Below, in pieces: positions 1-5,587 of a stretch of 47,742 nt of DNA. The stretch is from the NCBI GenBank assembly GCA_011174825.1, contig DUEZ01000082.1:31233-78974 (forward strand), read 5' to 3'. A program made the position numbers and the translations under genes. The DNA comes from Anaerolineae bacterium (GTDB lineage: Bacteria > Chloroflexota > Anaerolineae > Anaerolineales > E44-bin32). The notes under the pieces are model-generated. The model made no database searches and was not told the DNA's origin. It saw only the letters and a list, made by a program, of their open reading frames with translations. Position 1 is the stretch's first letter; the number at the start of each line of letters is the position of its first letter.

Positions 1-28
1 GCGATCATCTTCACGGACGGTTAAGTAG

Positions 29-55
29 AAAACCCAGTTGGAAGAAACAACTGGG
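29..55 (-). terminator. Intrinsic terminator of the small-peptide unit
   Basis: Read on the minus strand, an 8-bp stem CCCAGTTG/CAACTGGG (33-40 and 48-55) with a 7-nt loop is followed by TTTTC. It lies 32 nt after the stop codon of the 21-residue peptide gene. It could also act on plus-strand transcription entering from the left, where the stem is followed by CTTTC. Confidence 0.75.
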
Positions 56-86
56 CTTTCAACCACAACTCAACAGATGAGATGAT

Positions 87-152
87 CTACTTCTTTGTAG
101 TCTTCTTCTTTGCGGGCTTTTTCTTCGTTTTGGTAGTTGTCTTCTTGGCCAT
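87..152 (-). CDS. 21-residue Lys/Thr-rich basic peptide
   Basis: This 21-codon reading frame encodes a peptide made almost only of Lys, Thr, Ala and Pro (MAKKTTT...KKTTKK), with 11 lysines and a central KKKPAKKK. GGAGG lies 5 nt before the chosen ATG. A second in-frame ATG directly upstream (153-155) would leave only 2 nt and is less likely. The gene has its own near-consensus promoter (182-209) and its own terminator (29-55), so it forms a complete transcript of about 150 nt. The composition resembles the tails of histone H1-like and HU-tail proteins, which bind DNA or RNA by charge. That function is inference, because the peptide has no fold or family I can name. A structural small RNA is the alternative. 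Confidence 0.6.
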   Translation of the reverse strand: MAKKTTTKTKKKPAKKKTTKK

Positions 153-181
153 CATAGCCTCCAAGGTTATCGAATGAGCGC

Positions 182-209
182 ATATTACAATTTATTTATA
201 AAATGTCAA
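182..209 (-). promoter_or_regulatory. Strong sigma-70 type promoter
   Basis: On the minus strand TTGACA (204-209), a 16-bp spacer and TAATAT (182-187) form an almost perfect housekeeping promoter, about 30 bp upstream of the small-peptide start codon. It lies between the tRNA-Gly terminator and the peptide gene, so the peptide is transcribed independently of the tRNA. Confidence 0.8.
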
Positions 210-227
210 TACCCCTATTTTTCTTAT

Positions 228-253
228 AAAAAAAACCGCCTCCACGGCGGTTT
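228..253 (-). terminator. Intrinsic terminator after tRNA-Gly
   Basis: On the minus strand, AAACCGCC/GGCGGTTT (stem 233-253, 5-nt loop) runs into a stretch of T residues. It sits directly after the 3' end of tRNA-Gly. Confidence 0.85.
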
Positions 254-255
254 AA

Positions 256-327
256 AGCGGGCGACGGGATTCGAACCCGTGGATGTCAGCTTGGAAGGCT
301 GATGCCTTACCACTTGGCGACGCCCGC
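256..327 (-). tRNA. tRNA-Gly (anticodon TCC)
   Basis: The minus strand folds as a full cloverleaf. The acceptor stem is GCGGGCG/CGCCCGC, the anticodon stem CAGCC/GGCTG-type holds the loop CTTCCAA with anticodon TCC, and the T-arm carries GGTTCGAATCC. Discriminator T73 is usual for bacterial glycine tRNAs. CCA is not encoded. A TTGACC/TAGAAT promoter precedes it and a strong terminator follows, so it is a single-gene unit reading GGA codons. Confidence 0.96.
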
Positions 328-335
328 GCGTTGGC

Positions 336-364
336 ATTCTACCCTTCGGACAAGTACCGGTCAA
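336..364 (-). promoter_or_regulatory. Promoter of tRNA-Gly
   Basis: On the minus strand TTGACC (359-364), a 17-bp spacer and TAGAAT (336-341) end 8 bp before the tRNA 5' end, the expected distance for a tRNA transcript with a short leader. Confidence 0.75.
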
Positions 365-412
365 GCGAATACTTGAATCACGCTCGACCTTCGTCCCCCA
401 CAATCAAGCAAC

Positions 413-742
413 TTAAAACAAAGGCAATCCCAGATCATCCCTCATGGTCTGATGCCCATCAGCCACGATGGATTCTATTCCACTCTCCTGGGATAGGTGG
501 ACCTCGGCGGTGACTTCGAAATCACCTGGCAACTCTGCCGGGTTGCCGGTCACCACACGTTTCTTGGCATTCAACCGCTCGATGAGGGCTTGGCGATCGA
601 AGAGCACCAAGTCCCCCCAAACGAAGCCCCGACGCTCATAGCCTTGAACGAGATTAAGGCGATCACCATCCTCGCCATAGCGAGCTGCCACCAGAACAAC
701 ATCCAACTTACGAGATGCACGTGAAACGCGTTTGCCCCGCAT
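413..742 (-). CDS. Conserved-looking small protein of unknown function (109 aa)
   Basis: I do not recognise a family. The product is soluble, 109 residues long and has a basic N-terminus (MRGKRVSRASRKLDVV). A mixed alpha/beta segment follows, then an acidic end (DDLGLPLF). The start at 742 is chosen because AAAGG lies at normal distance before it. Upstream codons in the same frame run through the tRNA-Pro gene and cannot be coding. The gene follows tRNA-Pro by 40 nt with no terminator between them, so it is probably read from the tRNA-Pro promoter at 867-895. It ends before the separate promoter of tRNA-Gly. Reality of the gene is supported by the ribosome binding site and position, not by homology. 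Confidence 0.65.
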   Translation of the reverse strand: MRGKRVSRASRKLDVVLVAARYGEDGDRLNLVQGYERRGFVWGDLVLFDRQALIERLNAKKRVVTGNPAELPGDFEVTAEVHLSQESGIESIVADGHQTMRDDLGLPLF

Positions 743-782
743 CGTAACCTTTCTCTTTTTGAGTGTTATTAGATAAAAGAAG

Positions 783-856
783 TCGGGGTGGGCGGACTTG
801 AACCGCCGACCCCCGCGTCCCAAACGCGGTGCGCTACCGGTCTGCGCTACACCCCG
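783..856 (-). tRNA. tRNA-Pro (anticodon TGG)
   Basis: The minus strand gives a cloverleaf with acceptor stem CGGGGTG/CACCCCG, an anticodon arm CCGCG-TTTGGGA-CGCGG with anticodon TGG, T-arm GGTTCAAGTCC and discriminator A. CCA is not encoded. A TTGACC/TATACT promoter lies just upstream. Transcription probably continues into the 109-residue gene downstream. Confidence 0.96.
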
Positions 857-866
857 TACTTGTCTG

Positions 867-895
867 AGTATAATGGCCGATTTTGACGAGGTCAA
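867..895 (-). promoter_or_regulatory. Promoter of tRNA-Pro
   Basis: On the minus strand TTGACC (890-895), a 17-bp spacer and TATACT (867-872) end 10 bp before the tRNA. A plus-strand TATAAT (869-874) overlaps it and may serve the crotonase gene, but I see no good -35 for that direction. Confidence 0.75.
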
Positions 896-910
896 GGAGG
901 GTATCCCGCT

Positions 911-1747
911 ATGACTCCAATACAATTCGAGATACTTAACAACGGAATCGGCACCCTGACCATCAACCGCCCACATGTCCGCAACGCGCTCAACTGGGAG
1001 GCGATGTACGCCTTTGCTGAGACAGTTGAAGCCGCGCACAAAGTTCCAGATTTAAGAACGCTCATTGTCACTGGAAGCGAGGGTGTTTTCTGCGCAGGAG
1101 GCGATTTACTCGAACTGGACGATTATCCTACCCACCAAGATGGTGTGCGATTAACCACGATCATGGGAGATGCACTTGACCGTCTCGAAGAACTTCCTTG
1201 CCCGACCGTGGCTGCCATTGAAGGTCCAGCCATGGGAGGTGGAGCAGAGATCGCGCTAGCCTGTGATCTGCGCGTCATGGCTGAGAGTGCCCGCCTAGGT
1301 CTCATGCACGTTCGTTTGGCCATCAGCCCCGCCTGGGGCGGCGGTCAGCGTTTGTTGCGGCTCGTTGGATATGCACGAGCCCTCGCATGGCTCGCTGCTG
1401 GTCGAGTCCTCTCCGCGGCCGAAACCCTCGCCTATCGACTGTCCAACCTTCTTACACCCGATGGTAAAGCCCTAGAAGGAGCCCTGGAAATGGCGGCCTC
1501 ATTCACCCAACAGGACCCGTCTACCGTAAAAGCCATTAAGCGTATTCTACGCGCCGGACTGATGTTATCACCCACCGAAGCTGCGGCTGCTGAACGGCAC
1601 GAACTTCCCAATTTGTGGACCGCACCTGCTCACTTGGAGGCCTCCAAACGCTTCGTTTCCAGGAAGAATAACCGCCCACGAAACGCGAATCAGGAGAGAG
1701 TCTCGATCAAAGAGAAGAACGGGATAACTTCTCCCGCGAGCTATTAA
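911..1747 (+). CDS. Crotonase-superfamily enzyme (enoyl-CoA hydratase/isomerase-like, possibly acyl-CoA decarboxylase)
   Basis: The 278-residue protein has the crotonase fold. Its oxyanion-hole segments are VFCAGGDLLELD (59-70) and GPAMGGGAEIALACD (105-119). Of the two catalytic glutamates of true enoyl-CoA hydratases, the first is present (E113), but the second position is His133 in LGLMHVRLAISPAWGGG. A His with a following Trp-Gly-Gly is what I recall from ethylmalonyl-CoA decarboxylase-like members, so hydratase activity is doubtful and decarboxylase or isomerase activity is possible (inference). The last 30 residues are a charged extension beyond the usual fold. AGGAGG lies 10 nt before the ATG. 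The gene stands alone and converges with lexA at a shared hairpin. Confidence 0.9.
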   Translation: MTPIQFEILNNGIGTLTINRPHVRNALNWEAMYAFAETVEAAHKVPDLRTLIVTGSEGVFCAGGDLLELDDYPTHQDGVRLTTIMGDALDRLEELPCPTVAAIEGPAMGGGAEIALACDLRVMAESARLGLMHVRLAISPAWGGGQRLLRLVGYARALAWLAAGRVLSAAETLAYRLSNLLTPDGKALEGALEMAASFTQQDPSTVKAIKRILRAGLMLSPTEAAAAERHELPNLWTAPAHLEASKRFVSRKNNRPRNANQERVSIKEKNGITSPASY

Positions 1748-1853
1748 CTTCGTTCTGGTGAAATTAAAGTTCCAATACATCTATCATGCGTCATCTCGGC
1801 GAAGCTCTCGGATAAACTTTGTTCGTTGATAACCCATGAAAGATTAAAATAAC

Positions 1854-1886
1854 AACCGGCGACCTGTACTCTACAGGAAGCCGGTT
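1854..1886. terminator. Bidirectional terminator hairpin between crotonase gene and lexA
   Basis: A long stem lies in the gap between two convergent genes. The outer arm is AACCGGC/GCCGGTT (1854-1860, 1880-1886) and the inner arm is CCTGTA/TACAGG with a 3-nt loop. T-rich sequence follows on the plus side and A/T-rich sequence on the minus side. Confidence 0.65.
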
Positions 1887-1929
1887 TGTGATTTGCTTTC
1901 CCTGAGGATTCAATCGTAGATCAATGGAA

Positions 1930-2589
1930 TTAATTCAACTGACGTACGACCAACACGACCTTGCCCTGCACCTCAAGATTTTCCGGGTCATCAATGATGA
2001 TCGGCCCCATCGTCGGATTTGCTGGCTGGAGGCGAACCTTTGCTCCTTCACGGTAGATGTGTTTCAAGGTGGTCTCTTCTTTATCCTTCAACCATACTGC
2101 CACCATATCACCATTATGCCATTCAGGAGCGAGCTTCATGACGACAACGTCACCGTCATTGACCATGGCATCGATCATCGAGTCACCCTTGACTTCCAAG
2201 GCGAACAAACCATCCGTTGTGCTCAATAAGTCGCGCGTGATCTCGATCGCCTCATCGGCGCCGAAGATCGGCGAATCCGTGCTTGGTAAAGGCACCGGCT
2301 CGCTGGCAAAAATGCGTCCTACTTTCCGCACTCGGATCACATCACTCAGCTTACCGGCGGATTTGAGCAACTTCTCCGTGAGGCGAATGCCACGCGATAC
2401 ATTCTGATCACGGTCGAGATATCCCTCATCGACGAGACGGTTGAGATTGTAGTTCACCACAGAGGTCGAGGAGATACCAACCGCTTTGCCGATCTCGCGG
2501 ATTGACGGTGGGTAACCGCTATCATTGCTGAATTTCTCTATGAAATCAAGCATTCGTCGCTGACGTTCAGATAGTTTGCCTTTCGCCAT
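1930..2589 (-). CDS. lexA: LexA SOS repressor / S24-family self-cleaving protease
   Basis: The 219-residue LexA has an N-terminal winged-helix domain (1-70, GYPPSIREIGKAVG) and a C-terminal S24 peptidase domain. The nucleophile is Ser137 in KGDSMI and the general base is Lys176 in TTLKHI. RecA-stimulated autoproteolysis would derepress DNA-damage genes. The scissile site reads GRIFA-SEP (residues 91-98), so the usual Ala-Gly is Ala95-Ser96 here. The start at 2589 is chosen because AAGGAGG lies 5 nt upstream. An in-frame extension to 2655 has no ribosome binding site and would overlap the promoter. Autoregulation is clear from an SOS box within the promoter. Confidence 0.96.
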   Translation of the reverse strand: MAKGKLSERQRRMLDFIEKFSNDSGYPPSIREIGKAVGISSTSVVNYNLNRLVDEGYLDRDQNVSRGIRLTEKLLKSAGKLSDVIRVRKVGRIFASEPVPLPSTDSPIFGADEAIEITRDLLSTTDGLFALEVKGDSMIDAMVNDGDVVVMKLAPEWHNGDMVAVWLKDKEETTLKHIYREGAKVRLQPANPTMGPIIIDDPENLEVQGKVVLVVRQLN

Positions 2590-2663
2590 TGTTGCCTCCT
2601 TACCCTCCCACGTATCCCACAACGGGAACCACAGGATGATTAATATGGCGCACACTTGTTCGT

Positions 2664-2692
2664 ATTCTAACGGAACATACGTTCTATGTCAA
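2664..2692 (-). promoter_or_regulatory. lexA promoter with embedded SOS box
   Basis: On the minus strand TTGACA (2687-2692), a 17-bp spacer and TAGAAT (2664-2669) form the promoter. The palindrome GAACATACGTTC (2673-2684) fits GAAC-N4-GTTC and fills the spacer, so bound LexA would block RNA polymerase directly. Confidence 0.9.
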
Positions 2693-2733
2693 GTGCTATT
2701 CGAAAACAAAGTCCATTCACAGCAACAGAAATT

Positions 2734-2777
2734 GGCTCCACTGGAAAAAGCAGCCGCGAGAAGAGTACCAGTGAGCC
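2734..2777. repeat. Inverted-repeat element, copy 1 (right arm mostly deleted)
   Basis: GGCTCCACTGG (2734-2744) pairs with CCAGTGAGCC (2768-2777) across a 23-nt loop that holds AAAAAGCAGCCGCGAGAAGAG. The same core occurs at 5416, 30024 and 47709. It lies between the divergent lexA and xpt promoters and upstream of both transcription starts. Confidence 0.6.
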
Positions 2778-2797
2778 ACTCGATTTTGAGATGATAG

Positions 2798-2826
2798 TTG
2801 GCCCCGATGCCCCACCGATGTACAAT
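2798..2826 (+). promoter_or_regulatory. Promoter of xpt-guaA
   Basis: TTGGCC (2798-2803), a 17-bp spacer and TACAAT (2821-2826) lie 36 bp before the xpt start. The resulting leader is only about 30 nt, too short for a purine riboswitch, which often precedes xpt in Firmicutes. Confidence 0.6.
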
Positions 2827-2862
2827 GGTTCAACCCTTCATTGACCCAACAGGAAATACACC

Positions 2863-3435
2863 ATGGACGAACTAAAACTACGTATCTTGACCGACGGTAA
2901 GAACCTTGGGGGAGGCATCCTCAAGGTCGATGGTTTCATAAACCATCAGGTGGATCCAGTTTTAATGCAGGCTTGTGGGCGCGAGTTGGCCAGTCGCTTC
3001 GCGCGTGTCGGCGCAACGAAAGTCCTTACCGCCGAAATCTCTGGTATCGCTCCAGCGTTGACGACGTCGCTGCACCTAGGCGTTCCGGTAGTCTATGCCC
3101 GTAAACATAAACCCATCACCATGCCTGATCAAATCTTCCTCACGTTGACACCCTCTCACACCAAAGGAAGGATGGTCGAGTTGATTGTCTCCCCTGAATA
3201 CCTTTCCAGTGGTGAAATGGTGCTGATCATCGATGACTTCCTGGCCACAGGTCAGACCATCATGGGTTTGGTCCGTTTAGCTCAGGCTGCTGGTGCGAGC
3301 ATTGTAGGCATCGGCGCGGTGATCGAGAAGCGGTTTGAGGGAGGCCGTGATCTGCTTTCCAGTCTAGATGTCCCCATTGAGGCCCTGGCAGTGATCACTG
3401 ACATGAGCAGTGGCAAAATCGTCTTCGCCGATTGA
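2863..3435 (+). CDS. xpt: Xanthine phosphoribosyltransferase
   Basis: The 190-residue protein aligns along its length with Bacillus Xpt. The N-terminal part contains KVDGFINHQVDP, followed by SGIAPAL, VPVVYARKHK and the PRPP-binding loop VLIIDDFLATGQT (126-138). It ends with GASIVGIGAVIEK and the GRD segment. The enzyme makes XMP from xanthine and PRPP in the cytoplasm. The next gene, guaA, converts XMP to GMP, so the pair forms a direct xanthine-to-GMP salvage route. AGGAA precedes the ATG. guaA starts 6 nt after the stop, so the two are one operon. Confidence 0.95.
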   Translation: MDELKLRILTDGKNLGGGILKVDGFINHQVDPVLMQACGRELASRFARVGATKVLTAEISGIAPALTTSLHLGVPVVYARKHKPITMPDQIFLTLTPSHTKGRMVELIVSPEYLSSGEMVLIIDDFLATGQTIMGLVRLAQAAGASIVGIGAVIEKRFEGGRDLLSSLDVPIEALAVITDMSSGKIVFAD

Positions 3436-3441
3436 GGTAGC

Positions 3442-4974
3442 GTGGACGCAATCGCGATCCTTGATTTCGGTTCTCAAACCTCACAGTTGATCGCTCGACG
3501 CGTACGCGAGGCATGCGTGTACTGCGAGCTCTTTCCATACGATGCGTCCCGCGAGCGAGTTTTGGCCCTGGAACCAAAAGGATTCATCCTCTCCGGCGGT
3601 CCGGCTTCTGTATACGAGGATGAAGCCCCTCAGATTCCCGAATATATACTTGAATCCAAACTCCCTATTCTCGGCATCTGTTATGGCATGCAAGCCCTCA
3701 CCCACAGCTTGGGTGGATGTGTGGCAGCAGCGACCCAGCGTGAGTACGGGATGGCAAAGGTAGAAAGTTCAGTCGAGAATCCCCTACTCCCCCTCGGCAA
3801 TTATCAGGTTTGGATGTCGCATGGGGACCGCATCGAGGTCCCTCCTCCCGACTTCGAAATCCTGGCCGCATCCGAGAACTCACCCATCGCTGCCATCGGC
3901 GACAAAGGGACAAATAGATATGGGTTACAGTTCCATCCTGAGGTTCGCCATACGCCAGAGGGAAACGAAATCCTGCGGACATTCGTTGTCGATATCTGTA
4001 AAGTCAAACCGCAGTGGATTCCCACGTCGATCATTGAAACCGTCACCATGCAAGTTCGATCTCAAGTTGGAAAGCAGCAGGTGATCGCCGGTGTAAGTGG
4101 TGGCGTAGATTCCTCCGTCGCGGCCGCTTTGGTGCATCGGGCGATTGGGGATCAACTGACATGTATCTTCATCAACAACGGTTTGCTACGCCATGGCGAA
4201 CCCGAAGCGGTGGCGGAGACTTTCAACAAGCACCTGGGGGCTCGGTTAATCGCTGTGGATGCCACTGAAGCCTTTCTCGAAGCTTTGCATGGGGTGAGCG
4301 ACCCGGAGATCAAACGTAAGATCATCGGCGAGTTGTTCATTCGCAAATTTGAAGAACAAGCTCAACAAATCGGTCAGGTAAGATACCTGGTTCAAGGAAC
4401 CATCTATCCGGACGTTGTTGAGTCGAGCGCGCCCGACAGACAGAGAGCGGCTCGGATCAAGACCCACCATAATGTAGGAGGATTGCCGGCTGACCTCAAC
4501 TTTGAGCTGGTCGAGCCGCTTCGGTACATGTTCAAGGATGAGGTTCGGGCCGTCGGCCTTGCCTTAGGTCTACCGGAAAAACAAGTGTGGCGACATCCTT
4601 TTCCAGGACCTGGTCTTGCGGTTCGCTGCCTGGGAGAGATCACTTTCGAGAGACTAGCGCGTCTTCGCGCAGCCGATAGGATTCTGCTTGAGGAGCTCCA
4701 AGAGGCGGGTTTGATGCGCGACGAAACGGCTCAAGCTTTTGCCGTGCTGCTTCCCATTCGGTCGGTTGGCGTAATGGGTGACCAACGCACATACGCGGAG
4801 ACTTTGGCACTCCGAGCCGTGACCACGGAGGATTTCATGACGGCTGATTGGGCTCGCTTACCATATTCGGTGCTTGCCCGTATCAGCAATCGCATCGTAA
4901 ATGAAGTACCTGACGTTAACCGCGTGGTGTATGACATCACAAGCAAACCACCGGCTACCATTGAGTGGGAATAA
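3442..4974 (+). CDS. guaA: GMP synthase (glutamine-hydrolysing)
   Basis: The 510-residue enzyme has a class I glutamine amidotransferase domain with the triad Cys80 (LGICYGMQ), His165 and Glu167 (QFHPEV). The ATP pyrophosphatase domain follows with SGGVDSS (219-225), and the C-terminal dimerisation domain ends PPATIEWE, typical of GuaA. It converts XMP, ATP and glutamine to GMP. The start is GTG with GAGG 6 nt upstream, and length and domains are complete. It is translationally close to xpt. Confidence 0.97.
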   Translation: MDAIAILDFGSQTSQLIARRVREACVYCELFPYDASRERVLALEPKGFILSGGPASVYEDEAPQIPEYILESKLPILGICYGMQALTHSLGGCVAAATQREYGMAKVESSVENPLLPLGNYQVWMSHGDRIEVPPPDFEILAASENSPIAAIGDKGTNRYGLQFHPEVRHTPEGNEILRTFVVDICKVKPQWIPTSIIETVTMQVRSQVGKQQVIAGVSGGVDSSVAAALVHRAIGDQLTCIFINNGLLRHGEPEAVAETFNKHLGARLIAVDATEAFLEALHGVSDPEIKRKIIGELFIRKFEEQAQQIGQVRYLVQGTIYPDVVESSAPDRQRAARIKTHHNVGGLPADLNFELVEPLRYMFKDEVRAVGLALGLPEKQVWRHPFPGPGLAVRCLGEITFERLARLRAADRILLEELQEAGLMRDETAQAFAVLLPIRSVGVMGDQRTYAETLALRAVTTEDFMTADWARLPYSVLARISNRIVNEVPDVNRVVYDITSKPPATIEWE

Positions 4975-5032
4975 ACATCCTAACCCATAACTCTCTTATC
5001 ACAACGAAGTCCCAGATGAATCGCTTTGGCTT

Positions 5033-5099
5033 TCAGAAGCGCTGCTTCTGAGCCCCTACAGAGAAGTCAGGGCGAGTCATTAAGGAGCACTTTCGCCCT
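5033..5099 (+). other. Two hairpins downstream of guaA
   Basis: The first stem is TCAGAAGC/GCTTCTGA (5033-5051, extendable by GGC/GCC). The second is AGGGCGA/TCGCCCT (5069-5099, 17-nt loop), followed by pyrimidine-rich sequence ending CTCTTTTG. They probably shape or end the guaA transcript. Neither is a textbook terminator. Confidence 0.4.
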
Positions 5100-5209
5100 C
5101 TAAAGGCTGATTCTTCTCTTTTGTAATAGTCAATCAAGCATACGTGAGCAAATCGAGGCGAGAACGTGGAATACCCTGCCCTCGGGTTAATCTTTTGGTG
5201 GATGTTGCA

Positions 5210-5383
5210 TCACATCCAGAGCCGAAAAGCCTCAAAGAGCAACCAAATCTCGACTGCGATTACGATCACAAATCCCGTCACAAGCACAATACGGATCAAA
5301 CGCTCACCGAGATCAATCGTAGGTTGCCACAGCTCTGTTGTCGGAACAACTTCCCCAGGGAGACGAGCTTTTTCCGGTTTCAT
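5210..5383 (-). CDS. Small single-pass membrane protein (57 aa)
   Basis: The 57-residue frame has a soluble N-terminus (MKPEKARLPGEVV) and one strong membrane helix (about residues 28-52, LIRIVLVTGFVIVIAVEIWL), and ends FEAFRLWM. The amphipathic run-in (DLGERLIR) and clean helix suggest real coding. GTGGGG lies 6 nt before the chosen ATG. An in-frame GTG 12 nt upstream is the alternative. It lies alone on the minus strand between guaA and the VWA/FHA gene. The family is unknown to me and the call rests on the hydrophobic pattern. Confidence 0.45.
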   Translation of the reverse strand: MKPEKARLPGEVVPTTELWQPTIDLGERLIRIVLVTGFVIVIAVEIWLLFEAFRLWM

Positions 5384-5412
5384 CGGAAACCCCACTCTAA
5401 TATCTAATGAAT

Positions 5413-5465
5413 CCCCTGAAAAAAGGCAACTGCGAGAGGAGGCTCCTCGCGAGTGGTTTTTTCAG
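5413..5465 (+). terminator. Terminator-like inverted repeat (element copy 2, complete)
   Basis: The arms are CTGAAAAAA (5416-5424) and TTTTTTCAG (5457-5465), with a G+C-rich inner stem around AACTGCGAGAGGAG and CTCCTCGCGAGT. A T-run follows the stem on both strands, so it should terminate in both directions. It is the only copy in the window with both arms visible. Confidence 0.7.
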
Positions 5466-5587
5466 TGCACTCATCATGGATCATCCGTCAAATAAATCTT
5501 ACAACTTGATCAATGATCTGTGGGTGTTTTGTAAACCAACTGCAAACTGGCAATACGCTTCTCCCCCCAGCATGCTACAATTTGCGC

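Noticed and set aside
1..24. Possible end of a plus-strand gene (AIIFTDG followed by TAA)
   Set aside because: Eight codons at the window edge cannot support a call, although the following hairpin would fit as its terminator.
1924..2407. Plus-strand frames across lexA
   Set aside because: They are antisense to a fully recognisable LexA and show no domain of their own.
2700..2862. Purine riboswitch before xpt
   Set aside because: The predicted promoter leaves a leader of only about 30 nt and I see none of the conserved purine-aptamer core.
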